64,000 nucleotides of DNA from Mariniblastus sp. (lineage in GTDB: Bacteria; Planctomycetota; Planctomycetia; Pirellulales; Pirellulaceae): NCBI GenBank assembly GCA_022447555.1, contig JAKVBF010000011.1, forward strand, positions 1-64,000. Reading direction: 5' to 3'. The position numbers were made by a program, and so were the translations under genes. Positions 40,101 through 48,102 of this stretch are shown here, in pieces. The notes beneath the pieces were generated by a model. The model ran no database searches. It saw nothing but the letters and a program-made list of their open reading frames with translations, and was not told where the DNA came from. How positions within the stretch are numbered: position 1 is the stretch's first letter; every line of letters begins with the position of its first letter.

Positions 40101-40840
40101 GTATCGCTGTATCGTGCCACATCTAACCAATCTGAGGCCATGCGCTGACCATAATGATCCGACTTCATGAGACGATCGACAATCCGCTCGTAAGCATTCG
40201 GTGACTCATCTGCCAAGAAAGCATCTATTTCAGCCAGCGTTGGTGGCAAACCGGTTAGATCAAAGGTCACCCTTCGAATCAGTTTTGCTCGATCGGCCAC
40301 CGGAGAAAACTGCAACCGTTCAGCATGTAGTTTTCTCATGAGGAATTGATCGATTTCATTTCCAAACATCTGATCCGAATTCACTACCGGGGGCAGAACC
40401 AAAGCACGCGGTTCAAAGGACCAGTGCTTCTTCCATGGCGCACCTTGTTGAATCCAAGCCTTTATTAATTCCCGTTCACTCGGTGTCACCTGCAATTTGG
40501 AATCAGGCGGTGGCATCACCAAGTCAGGATCTTCGCTGATCAAACGCGACCATAGCTCACTACTTGCTGGATCACCCGGTAGCACAACCTGCAATGCCCC
40601 GTCCCGCTCGTCCAGTCGCAAATCAGCCATTCGCGCCTGTTCATCGGGGCCATGACAGTGATAACACCGATCCGACAGAATTGGCTTGATCTGTTTGTCG
40701 AAATCAATCAGCGAAGCCTCTTGGCCAATGGCGGACCATTGAAGACTGGCAACCAAGACGAAAAGGGATAGCAACGGCAAAAGGGGACGGGCCGAGCGCA
40801 CCTGCCAGCTACTAACTCTTTCAACATTCGCCCAGCCCAT
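37139..40840 (-). CDS. PSD1-type cytochrome c / DUF1549 / LamG / DUF1553 protein with second LamG-like insertion
   Basis: About 1233 residues from the ATG at 40840 (GGAA upstream), which gives a clean signal peptide; the frame opens at a TTG at 40903. Order: planctomycete cytochrome c domain with CYHCHGPDEQARMADLRLD; DUF1549 (IRRVTFDLTGLPPTLAEIDAF, then a second CARCHDHKFDP heme site); a LamG-like domain (about 450-640, FVDGQRAELD, IGERFRDRGFTG); DUF1553 (PRNRLGLARWLTDP, RVAVNHYWQLIFG, SPLQALAMLNGPQF); a second LamG-like domain (LEAWLHPDQIGRGRIWDK, IRMYLDGELVGRSG); and a short end (LLAAWSSVANTLINHDECVTKR) that reads as the usual last helix of DUF1553. Periplasmic, probably partner of the DUF1501 protein. 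Confidence 0.92.
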   Translation of the reverse strand: MGWANVERVSSWQVRSARPLLPLLSLFVLVASLQWSAIGQEASLIDFDKQIKPILSDRCYHCHGPDEQARMADLRLDERDGALQVVLPGDPASSELWSRLISEDPDLVMPPPDSKLQVTPSERELIKAWIQQGAPWKKHWSFEPRALVLPPVVNSDQMFGNEIDQFLMRKLHAERLQFSPVADRAKLIRRVTFDLTGLPPTLAEIDAFLADESPNAYERIVDRLMKSDHYGQRMASDWLDVARYSDTYGYQVDRDRFVWPWRDWVIRAFNKNLAYDQFMVEQIAGDLLPDATDDQILATTFGRLHPQKVEGGSVEEEFRVEYVADRTQTFATAFLGLTMECARCHDHKFDPVTQKEYYQLFSFFNNIDESGLYSFFTGSIPTPTLQLLNEEQKQALIRLKQATQEAEAKRPEESFDLKSPATIRQALELVGREPIESVDFSSVNGRNAQTKDAEGNPAVKLTGDDAVVLKTGNFRRYQPFSISLSLQTPDVKERAVIFHRSRAWTDAGSRGYQLLLEDGKLSASLIHFWPGNAIRVKTKEPVPVNQWVNVSVVYDGSMSAEGLAIFVDGQRAELDIVRDHLTKNITGGGGDNLAIGERFRDRGFTGGQVSQFRVYDRQLSDLEVALAQGSVSLKNKWQRLATDSVLTPKQAETIAQHLRKNRSEDFAAYRGQLLQARKQYCATLDGVKEIMVMREMPQPRPTHVLERGLYSHPQQQVSAATPSVLPEMDSELPRNRLGLARWLTDPQHPLTARVAVNHYWQLIFGAGIVQTPEDFGRQGLPPTHPDLLDWLANDFVSNGWNLKRLLKQMVMSTAYRQSSEVTADLLERDPENKWLARAPSYRLPAEMLRDSVLSSSGLMVDKLGGAPAKPYELAASFKPSSPDSGEGLYRRSLYTYWKRTGPAPVMMALDAAKRDVCRVKRERTSSPLQALAMLNGPQFVEAARALSYRLIEQHGDDHSEEVAVDMFRILTSRRPTEVEVTIIQKLFLSQLDYFKADPDAAREYLSQGKFGDYGASAKIQMEMNTHDFRLGVTPNGDEALAGKFGRAQLFASELNADQIRQLAEAGPRENVSIGSTARISNQIPDTFQKVEGLPSPWVDDHVVFPKTSKLVFPDGFTLEAWLHPDQIGRGRIWDKVTPGTGDGVFLDLHQGLRFFVGGIQVMGSRSPQAGRWSHVVCAVNTKDGRIRMYLDGELVGRSGPEPKDQPPQDLPLLAAWSSVANTLINHDECVTKR

Positions 40841-41002
40841 GAGTGTTTCCGCGATCTTCGATAAAATGAATTCGAACTCTTTAATTATCGCCTGCATACT
40901 CAACTTGTCGAGATACTAACACAATTTGCCAGAAGACTAACGAGTAATAAAAAGGCTCCAAATCGGAGAAAAATCAAGCTCTCTGTTCTAACCCTCGGCG
41001 GA

Positions 41003-42589
41003 TCATAACGACTTTCCACTTCGATCATCGTACTGCACTCGTAAATCGGCCAATTGACGTTTCAATTGCTTCACCAAATCGGTTGAGGCCATGTCCGAAT
41101 ACCTGTTGCTCATTTCACCCGGATCTTCTTGCAGATCGTACAACTCCCAAAAGTCATGTTCGTAAAAATAGATCAACTTATAACGGGCCGTCCGAACTCC
41201 GTAATGCTTAGCCACCAAATGAGATGTGCGACCCGTTGGCTCCTCCATTTGATAGTGATAATAAACAGCCTCGCGCCAACGCAGAGACTGTTGTTCTTTC
41301 AAGATCGGCACCAAGCTACGACCATGCATAGCCTCCTTCGGCTCCAGACCCGCTATCTCCAACAATGTTGGGGCAATATCAATATTTTGAACCAACTGAT
41401 CGGCAACAGACTCGCCCTCGGTCACTCCAGGCCAGTGGATAATCAACGGCGTTTTCAAACTCTCTTCATACATCCAACGTTTGTCGTACCATCCATGATC
41501 CCCAAGGAAAAATCCTTGGTCAGAAGAATAGATAAAGACTGTATTTTTATCCAATCCTCTTTCGGCCAAGAAGTCACGCACCTGGGCAACACTTTCGTCG
41601 ATGCCATCCACGCAGCGAAGATAATTCTTGATGTACCGCTGGTAATTCCAACGGGTTTGTTCCTCACCCGATAATTCGGAGCTCGCCCATGCCTGATTGC
41701 GAGGCTTGTAGGCGGCGTCCCAACGGGCCCGCTGTGATGCGGTCATTTGAGACAATTGATTGGCGGCCGCTTTATCCAAAATCCCGTTGCCCGTGACGGG
41801 TAATTTAAGGTCATACGCCGGGAACAGATCTCGTGACACTCTCATTTGGGCGGTCGAAGCTCCAGGATTACGCCCCGCGTAATCATCAAACAAAGAAGTA
41901 GGTTCTGGAATATCTTGCTCGGCGTACCGAGCCAAGTGGCGCTCAGCCGGCGCCCACGTGCGGTGGACGGCAGAATGGGAAATCCAAATCAAAAACGGCG
42001 ATTTTTGTTGACGCGCTTCATCAATCCATTCCAAAGATTGTTTCGTAATCACGTCCGTAACGTGCCCCTCGGATGTCACTCGTCCGGACGGGGTTTCAAA
42101 ACCTGAGTTATAATAACCACCCCGTTTAATGGCCCAGTGATCAAAACCGTTCGGTTTTGTGGGTATATGCCACTTGCCAATCATTGCCGTTTGATACCCC
42201 GCCCTCTGGAGGGCCTTGGCAAACGTGGGAAGTTCGTCCCGAAACGGTGTATTATTTGCCGTCATGCCATTGGCATGTGAATGCAAGCCCGTCAAAAGCG
42301 TCGCTCGGGCCGGACCGCAAATTGAATTGGCAACAAAACTGTGGCTGAACCTCATCCCATCCCGCGCCAGCTGGTCAATGGCAGGCGTCCGATTGATGGA
42401 GGAGCCATAGGCACTGATGGCATGTTCCGCATGATCATCGCTGTAAAGGATCACAATGTTCGGGCGATCAGTATCACAATCCTCTGCGGCTTGGGAGTCA
42501 TCACAAAAAAGCCCCACTCCTAAAAACCAACCTAGAAAGATCATGACGATCACAGTCCCCCAATGAGTATGAATCTGACAGATCATCAT
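41003..42589 (-). CDS. Sulfatase (formylglycine-dependent, type I)
   Basis: Hydrolyses sulfate esters, probably from a polysaccharide, after export. 528 residues with an N-terminal signal peptide (ending near SQA-AED). NIVILYSDDHAEH carries metal-binding Asp residues. NSICGPARATLLTG has the C-x-P-x-R motif for Cys to formylglycine conversion. IGKWHIPTKP and the late IYSSDQGFFLGDHGWYDKRW complete the active site. The ATG is doubled, with AAAGG just upstream. The substrate is unknown; the overall motifs resemble N-sulfoglucosamine/heparan-type or choline-sulfatase-like branches. It is monocistronic, in front of the DUF1501/PSD1 pair on the same strand. Confidence 0.93.
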   Translation of the reverse strand: MMICQIHTHWGTVIVMIFLGWFLGVGLFCDDSQAAEDCDTDRPNIVILYSDDHAEHAISAYGSSINRTPAIDQLARDGMRFSHSFVANSICGPARATLLTGLHSHANGMTANNTPFRDELPTFAKALQRAGYQTAMIGKWHIPTKPNGFDHWAIKRGGYYNSGFETPSGRVTSEGHVTDVITKQSLEWIDEARQQKSPFLIWISHSAVHRTWAPAERHLARYAEQDIPEPTSLFDDYAGRNPGASTAQMRVSRDLFPAYDLKLPVTGNGILDKAAANQLSQMTASQRARWDAAYKPRNQAWASSELSGEEQTRWNYQRYIKNYLRCVDGIDESVAQVRDFLAERGLDKNTVFIYSSDQGFFLGDHGWYDKRWMYEESLKTPLIIHWPGVTEGESVADQLVQNIDIAPTLLEIAGLEPKEAMHGRSLVPILKEQQSLRWREAVYYHYQMEEPTGRTSHLVAKHYGVRTARYKLIYFYEHDFWELYDLQEDPGEMSNRYSDMASTDLVKQLKRQLADLRVQYDDRSGKSL

Positions 42590-42996
42590 GTACCTTTTTT
42601 AAAAATGGACGATGGCATTACAGAATAATGAGTGCTGGTTGAAACCTACTACTGACGCGTCAGCAACCTGAAAAAGGAGAGTGTGAAAAATTATCGAGAA
42701 CCTTATCGATGATACGGGCGTCACGATCCTGATTTAGAATGTACCCCATGTGTGTCGTTCCATGATGCCAAGGCACACGATGAAGTCAACGGCCCAAAAG
42801 GCTCGGCGCGAGACGCTGAGCTCTGAAAATGGCTGCAGCTTCCCGTAAAATGGCGGCAAACTCCCTTTGCACATAAGCGTTGGGGATTTGTCCAAAAAAT
42901 GAAACCATAACGACCGTTGCCAGAACGAAGCCTCCCGGTTAAAACCGAAAGCTCGCTTGCGTCCCCCCACTTGCTACCAACAGGCAACTCACCGAG
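42590..42996. other. Divergent intergenic region with a 12-bp palindrome
   Basis: Between the sulfatase (minus) and the DUF5658 gene (plus), so promoters of both are expected. A perfect palindrome CTGACGCGTCAG lies at 42652-42663, 63 bases upstream of the sulfatase start, where an operator could sit. No gene recognised. Confidence 0.4.
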
Positions 42997-43365
42997 ATGA
43001 ACTATCCCGAAATGCCACCCGAGCAAAAAGGGCTTTTCCTAACTCGCTCTCTGCCACTCGAAACAGAAACGTGCGTCTTCATTCTCGTCAACGCTCTCGA
43101 TCTGTTCATGACCTACATACTGCTAAAAAATGGCAATTTTGTTGAATCGAATGGACTGGCCAACTCAATCCTTGAAAACTTTGACTATCGAGGGGTGGTC
43201 TACTTCAAATTTGGGGTCGTGGGGGTGGTGGTGATCGTAGCTCAAATAATGGCCATTCGCCGAGTCAACGCGGCTCGCCGCCTTCTTAACATTGGTTCTC
43301 TGGTCGTGTTTGGTGTCGTCCTTTACAGCACATTCCTGCTATTCCGATATGGCAACATTCTCTGA
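42997..43365 (+). CDS. DUF5658-like membrane protein
   Basis: 122 residues with three or four hydrophobic segments. The pattern NALDLFMTYILLKNG...FVESNGLANSIL followed by VVYFKFGVVGVVVIVAQIMA and ARRLLNIGSLVVFGVVLYS matches the DUF5658 family as I know it: a small inner-membrane protein of unknown role, common in planctomycetes. No obvious ribosome binding site. It sits between two minus-strand sulfatase genes and may be unrelated to them. Confidence 0.78.
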   Translation: MNYPEMPPEQKGLFLTRSLPLETETCVFILVNALDLFMTYILLKNGNFVESNGLANSILENFDYRGVVYFKFGVVGVVVIVAQIMAIRRVNAARRLLNIGSLVVFGVVLYSTFLLFRYGNIL

Positions 43366-43400
43366 ACCCTTCGATTTCAAAAACTTACCTTAGAGCCTCC

Positions 43401-44831
43401 TCAACGAACGACCATCGTTTTTTGGACCGGATACCAACCTTCGATCTTTTCCATCAAGCGTTGGACCACACTCGGATGAAGCTCTGCAATGTTTTGTCGC
43501 TCCAAAGGATCTTCGTCTAGGCGAAATAGTTGAGGGACCGCCACATGAGCTTGTCGGACTATTTTGGATCCACCCTGGAGATCATCGCGGTAGCTGACAA
43601 TTAACTTCCAGTTTCCGTCAATGCACCAACGATTGAGCAGCGAAGATTCAGGATTTTCCAGCTGTTGTATATCGTGCCCAAAAGCCTCTCCAAACAATGT
43701 TTGTCGGGGAATCCGCTCACCCGATTCAAGATATGGCAACAAGTTAATCCCCGGTAAATCTTCTATTTGAGGCGCGGCAGCCGCTGACAAAATGGTTGGG
43801 TAAATGTCCAAGCTCGACACTAATTCCGTGCGGTCTTGAGGCTGAATCTTCCCAGGCCAATTGAACATGATGGGTGTTCGGACTCCACCATCATAGGGAG
43901 AACGCTTGGTACGAGGAGCGTAGGGCGCGTTCCAATTGTTGGGCGCGTTGCTTCCTTTGACCGTAGACACCCAGCCATTATCACAAACGTAAACGATCAT
44001 CGTATTGGCTCGCAATTTCTTTTGCTCGAGCAAACTAATTAATTCGCCGCACGACTCATCAAACCAAGTGCACATCGCGGCGTACTTTTTGATCGGCGAA
44101 GGAAGTTCCTTGTCGGCGTACTTCGCCAATAACCGCTTGGGAGGGTTGTGAGGCGTGTGGGGTAGGAAGGGTGCATACCAGAGGAAGAATTGTTTTTTTT
44201 CAGCCACCGCCTCGTCCAAAAAATCTTCGATCGGTTGCATCCCCTTGCGACCGATGGTCAAGCCAAGGTCCCCGTGTCTACCCCGGGGCGTATTACCCAA
44301 CCCCAAAGTCATACCATGCGTAAATCCACCCCGTTTGAAATGACCTTCCCACCATTTACCCGATTGGTGGCTGAGATACCCCAGGTTCCCGAGGACTTTG
44401 GGAATCGTCTGAAAACGGTCCAAGTTGGCGATGACCTGCTCTTTGAGCTGGCGGGCATTAGCCGGGCCCCCCTTGCGAACCAGCGGATCGTTCCCGCAAG
44501 TCCGATGTTCGGAGGCATATCTTCCCGTGATCAGGGTCATCAACGATGCGCGGCATAGGGCGGTGGGAACGTAACCGTGCCGAAACAGAGCACTCTGCCG
44601 GGCGAGCTGATCTAAATTAGGCGTTTCGATCAGCGGGTGCTCCATAAAACCGTAATCGGACCAACGTTGGTCGTCCGAGATGATCAGGACGACATTCGGT
44701 CGATTGTGAAGGACTCCGACCGAGTCCGAATGATCGTTCCCGTTGACAGCACTTGAAAGGCCTGCAAACCAGAAAACCAAGCAACCGACCGTCCAACGCA
44801 ACCAACTCCGCATCTTTTTTTGGCACATCAT
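43401..44831 (-). CDS. Sulfatase-family protein with non-canonical formylglycine motif
   Basis: 476 residues with a signal peptide of about 30 residues. NVVLIISDDQRWSDYG is the metal-binding start and MIVYVCDNGWVST the late Asp-Asn motif. At the place of the C-x-P/A-S-R signature the sequence is PTALCRASLMTLITG: the Cys and Ser are present, but the Arg at position five is Leu. I recall similar LCRxSL sequences in planctomycete sulfatases, so this may be a subgroup rather than a defect. Whether the Cys becomes formylglycine is uncertain. AAGGA precedes the doubled ATG. It lies 102 bases downstream of the next sulfatase gene, on the same strand. Confidence 0.88.
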   Translation of the reverse strand: MMCQKKMRSWLRWTVGCLVFWFAGLSSAVNGNDHSDSVGVLHNRPNVVLIISDDQRWSDYGFMEHPLIETPNLDQLARQSALFRHGYVPTALCRASLMTLITGRYASEHRTCGNDPLVRKGGPANARQLKEQVIANLDRFQTIPKVLGNLGYLSHQSGKWWEGHFKRGGFTHGMTLGLGNTPRGRHGDLGLTIGRKGMQPIEDFLDEAVAEKKQFFLWYAPFLPHTPHNPPKRLLAKYADKELPSPIKKYAAMCTWFDESCGELISLLEQKKLRANTMIVYVCDNGWVSTVKGSNAPNNWNAPYAPRTKRSPYDGGVRTPIMFNWPGKIQPQDRTELVSSLDIYPTILSAAAAPQIEDLPGINLLPYLESGERIPRQTLFGEAFGHDIQQLENPESSLLNRWCIDGNWKLIVSYRDDLQGGSKIVRQAHVAVPQLFRLDEDPLERQNIAELHPSVVQRLMEKIEGWYPVQKTMVVR

Positions 44832-44933
44832 GAAATATCCTTCTACCTATCGTTCAAGCACAGTCTCGGCAAGCCGCACATTCCGCCGCACATTCCGCCG
44901 CCCGTTCCGTCCCTGCAGCCACCGAAAACCACT

Positions 44934-46325
44934 TCAATGTTGAGCCGGTTGGGCCGTCGCCCCACGGGCGACCTCTATTATCCAATTCTCCAAAGCCTTT
45001 TGCATTTGTCTCGCCCGTTCAGGATACTGATCGGCCACGTTCGCCTTTTCACCCAAATCGTGAGAGAGGTCAAACAGTTGGACCTCGCCCTGATTGGACT
45101 TCCCTAGGACCAGCTTCCATGTCCCATCACGCATCGCCCGCCCATTCCAGAACAACTGCCGGTTACCCAGCGATTGGCGGTCGAACAGGACCGGGGAAAG
45201 ATCGACACCATCCAAGTTCAGGCAAGCCTGATCATCGTATCCAACAATCGAAAGGAGTGTCGGCATGACATCGAGGCTGATGGCTAGGGCGTCGGTCTGT
45301 TGACGAGGCTCAATGCGAGACGGCCACCAAGCGATCGCCGGAACGCGATGCCCACCCTCGTAGTTACTCCCTTTCCGGCCGCGCAACGGCCCCGCAGAAC
45401 CGGCCGCCGGTCCATTGTCAGAAAAGAAAAGAACCATTGTCCGATCAGCAATACCGCACGTTTCAATTTTCGCCAGAATCTCGCCCACACCTTCGTCCAA
45501 AGCTTTCACCATCTTAGCGAAAACAACCGTGTTATTTTTGCCTGCCATCAGATCCTTGCGGGCATTGGGCCCACGTATCGGTGCATCCAGAGGCCCTTGC
45601 CAAGGCGAATGAACCGCCTGGTGGGCCACGTACAGACAAAACGGTCGAGCCTTGTTCCTATCGATAAAATCGATCGCGTTCTTCGTAACGAGGTGCGTGA
45701 CATAGCCATTCTTAACCCGTCCGCTGGGGCCGGGATCCCTTTGATCTTCGAGTACGCGACCCTTCCACCAGTCAAATTTCTCCATCCGGTCATAATGGGA
45801 CGTGTAATCGATGTTGCCACTGACATAGCCACGGAATTCATCGAATCCATGTTCCAGAGGGTTGAAGTATACATCGTAACCGAGGTGCCATTTTCCAAAG
45901 ACACCCGTTTGATAGCCGGCTTGCTTCAGGCATTCGGCAAAGGTCGTTTCGTTACGACCGAGCCCAAAGAAATGATCGGCCACTTTCGGGTCAGCGTTGA
46001 TCACCCCCGGGATGCCGGCTCGCTGTTGGTACCGTCCCGTCAATAGCCCGGCCCGTGTCGGGCTGCAAACATTCCCACTTGAGTGAAAGTCTGTAAACCG
46101 CAATCCCTCCGAGGCCATCCGATCCAAATGGGGGGTCGGCGCTCGAAAATAATCCCCATAACAACTCAGATCTCCGTAACCCAGATCATCGGCCAGGATG
46201 ACCACAAAATTCGGCGGTGAGTCAACCGGCGCGGCTTCCTGACAGGCCGTTACCCCCGAGGCGAGTGCGAGTACCAGACCCGGTAACAGAACCATGAATA
46301 GCGATAATCTTCTGCAGAGAGTCAT
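44934..46325 (-). CDS. Arylsulfatase A-like sulfatase
   Basis: 463 residues from the ATG at 46325, which overlaps the stop of the preceding DUF1080 gene as TGATG, so translation is probably coupled; a TTG at 46328 is the outer limit. The signal peptide ends near VTACQEA. NFVVILADDLGYGDLSCYG, canonical NVCSPTRAGLLTGRY (C-S-P-T-R), FGKWHLGYD and MVLFFSDNGPAAG show a complete formylglycine sulfatase of the arylsulfatase A / N-acetylgalactosamine-6-sulfatase type. Substrate unknown. The coupled DUF1080 protein suggests joint action on a sulfated glycan. Confidence 0.95.
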   Translation of the reverse strand: MTLCRRLSLFMVLLPGLVLALASGVTACQEAAPVDSPPNFVVILADDLGYGDLSCYGDYFRAPTPHLDRMASEGLRFTDFHSSGNVCSPTRAGLLTGRYQQRAGIPGVINADPKVADHFFGLGRNETTFAECLKQAGYQTGVFGKWHLGYDVYFNPLEHGFDEFRGYVSGNIDYTSHYDRMEKFDWWKGRVLEDQRDPGPSGRVKNGYVTHLVTKNAIDFIDRNKARPFCLYVAHQAVHSPWQGPLDAPIRGPNARKDLMAGKNNTVVFAKMVKALDEGVGEILAKIETCGIADRTMVLFFSDNGPAAGSAGPLRGRKGSNYEGGHRVPAIAWWPSRIEPRQQTDALAISLDVMPTLLSIVGYDDQACLNLDGVDLSPVLFDRQSLGNRQLFWNGRAMRDGTWKLVLGKSNQGEVQLFDLSHDLGEKANVADQYPERARQMQKALENWIIEVARGATAQPAQH

Positions 46326-46942
46326 CAATCAGCAAACAACTTATATTTAAGGCCCTTGTACATCACCTTACTGTCTGGATCGTGAGCCTGCAGGGCAAAG
46401 GTACCGCTAGACAACTGACGATTGGGCCGGTCTAGGCCCTCAGGTTCGGTGTAATCGGAAACGATCTTTCCGTTGATTTTCACGACAATATGCTTTCCCT
46501 TAACAATGATTTCGTAATCAAACCACTCGTTGTCCTTCACCGGTGCTTTAAAGTTATCTTTAACGTTGTATAAGCCGCCCGTTTTCTTAGGATCTTTCTG
46601 CGTATTATTTACCTGCGCTTCATAACCTTTGTTAGGCCAACCCGAATCCAAATATTGGGTATGGAAATAAATCCCGGAATTGGCTTTGGGAAGGGTCATG
46701 ACTTTGGCTTTAAAATGAAAATTTTTGAAATCGGCCTTGCCGTCAGGACCGATAAAAAAAGCATGTGCTCGCGGCCCGTGAGTCACTAACGCACCCTTTT
46801 CCACATAAACGGAATCCTTGTTTTCATTGACCCGCCAACCGGTGAGATCTTTTCCATTAAACATCGAAACCCAATCATCCTGTGCCATGCTGATGGACGA
46901 AATGAGAACGCAAACGACCAGGGAAACAACAATTGACTTCAT
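46325..46942 (-). CDS. DUF1080 protein (concanavalin-like, glycoside-processing family)
   Basis: 205 residues from the ATG at 46942; the signal peptide ends at SMAQDD. WVSMFNGKDLTGWRV is the invariant DUF1080 start, and SGIYFHTQYLDSGWPNKGYEAQVNN, NEWFDYEIIVKGKHIVVKINGKIVSDY and the terminal beta-strand follow. Members have a jelly-roll fold, and the family is linked to 3-keto-disaccharide hydrolysis, but individual functions vary. TGATG overlap with the sulfatase gene indicates an operon. The outer frame limit at 47038 gives a poor N-terminus. Confidence 0.92.
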   Translation of the reverse strand: MKSIVVSLVVCVLISSISMAQDDWVSMFNGKDLTGWRVNENKDSVYVEKGALVTHGPRAHAFFIGPDGKADFKNFHFKAKVMTLPKANSGIYFHTQYLDSGWPNKGYEAQVNNTQKDPKKTGGLYNVKDNFKAPVKDNEWFDYEIIVKGKHIVVKINGKIVSDYTEPEGLDRPNRQLSSGTFALQAHDPDSKVMYKGLKYKLFAD

Positions 46943-47066
46943 GTTTATCTTTCTAAAAACAACTTTCATTGACCTTGTTGCCCTTGAGGGCTGGGACCTT
47001 AATTGTAGCGGAACAAACCAACCAGTGCTGCGACCCAAGGTACCAATTCAGAACGGATCGGACATG

Positions 47067-47097
47067 AAAAAAGACATGCCCGTGAGGGCATGTCTTT
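47067..47097 (-). terminator. Intrinsic terminator of the Cys-rich repeat gene
   Basis: On the minus strand a perfect 12-bp stem (AAAGACATGCCC / GGGCATGTCTTT, four-base loop) runs into a T6 tract. It lies downstream of the in-frame continuation stop of the Cys-rich gene. Confidence 0.88.
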
Positions 47098-47225
47098 CTT
47101 TACGTACTTAATTTGGTTACCGAATCGGTAATCTAGCTACAGTATTCGGCAGATCGAAGCTTAGCAAGGCTAAAACGCTTGCGGCGAGGCTTGAAAGGAT
47201 CGTCACAGGCGGTTTCTTCAGCTGG

Positions 47226-47726
47226 CTATTCCGTTTCGCAGCACTCGCTACGACGCTGGAACATCTTGCTGAACAATTTGCACTTAGGAGCACAAGGATC
47301 ATCACAGCATACTTCTTCAGCTGGCTCTTCTGTTTCGCAGCACTGGTTACGACGCTGGAACATCTTGCTGAACAATTTGCACTTAGGAGCACAAGGATCA
47401 TCACAGCATACTTCTTCAGCTGGCTCTTCTGTTTCGCAGCACTGGCTACGACGCTGGAACATCTTGCTGAACAATTTGCACTTAGGAGCACAAGGATCAT
47501 CACAAGCAGTTTCTTCAGCCACTTCAGCTTCACAGCAGCTATCTTTTCGATCAAACAAACGACATCGAGTCTTAAAAACCCTTGTCATGACGGAAGTGCC
47601 GCAACAGTCAGTAGCGGCTACAGCTCCATCGGCGGGAGATGCTTCACTAGCAGCTTCTTGTGCCATCAGGCTACTGCAGCAAAAGATCAAGGCGACGGAA
47701 AAGGTGAGTGCGACAACATTCTTCAT
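47226..47726 (-). CDS. Secreted Cys-rich tandem-repeat protein
   Basis: 166 residues from the ATG at 47726 (GGAGAA upstream). The signal peptide ends at SLMAQEA. The mature part begins with a degenerate unit (CRLFDRKDSCCEAEVAEETACDDPC), then three nearly identical 33-residue units, each with CDDPCAPKCKLFSKMFQRR and a CCETE element. Cys spacing suggests metal binding or dense disulphide bonding; no known family. The TAG stop at 47226-47228 replaces the GAG of the repeat, and the frame then continues for 30 repeat-like codons (PAEETACDDPFKPRRKRF and on) to a TAG at 47133. So the original protein was probably longer. It has its own terminator. Confidence 0.82.
   Translation of the reverse strand: MKNVVALTFSVALIFCCSSLMAQEAASEASPADGAVAATDCCGTSVMTRVFKTRCRLFDRKDSCCEAEVAEETACDDPCAPKCKLFSKMFQRRSQCCETEEPAEEVCCDDPCAPKCKLFSKMFQRRNQCCETEEPAEEVCCDDPCAPKCKLFSKMFQRRSECCETE
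47239..47535 (-). repeat. Three tandem 99-bp coding repeats
   Basis: Units begin at 47239, 47338 and 47437 on the plus strand, exactly 99 bp apart. The first two are nearly identical; the third diverges toward its end. They encode the 33-residue Cys-rich units, and near-identity at the DNA level points to recent duplication or gene conversion. Confidence 0.9.
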
Positions 47727-48102
47727 TTGGGTTTTCTCCAACAATACTTCAAAGGTGTGGGTCAAAATGATTTCATTACTTAAATCAAAATTACTAACCT
47801 ATCTTCCCAAGTCAACAACGCAGGGCCTGTATTTAACCCAAAATAACAAGATAGTTTCGGATTCTGACTCCCAATAGCGGTTTTACCCCACCCTTACGAG
47901 CCGAGTCTAAGGCTGATGCCCGCGGAAAACGGCCATCGATCCAAAAAAATTACCCGCCAAAAACCACCAAGAACCTCAAAACACGATGTTTCATCAACAT
48001 GCCGCCGCGCTCACTCAACGAAAGGCCGTCGAATGGCGTTTATAACCCACAAGTCGCTGCGGAACTCAGCCGAAGCACACCAATGGGAGGCCGGTTCAAC
48101 TC
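47727..48102. other. Intergenic region, no gene seen
   Basis: Between the Cys-rich gene and the antiporter gene (both minus). It should contain the Cys-rich promoter. Plus-strand frames here have no family character. Confidence 0.45.

Noticed and set aside
40940-40985. Weak hairpin with T-run after the sulfatase gene
   Set aside because: Stem of only four to five base pairs; too weak to call a terminator.
47117-47554. Second minus-strand frame over the same repeats
   Set aside because: Alternative frame of the repeat DNA; no signal peptide and it starts within the real gene.
47179-47877. Long plus-strand frame across the Cys-rich gene
   Set aside because: It is the antisense of the 99-bp repeats, and the minus-strand frame has a signal peptide, Shine-Dalgarno and terminator.
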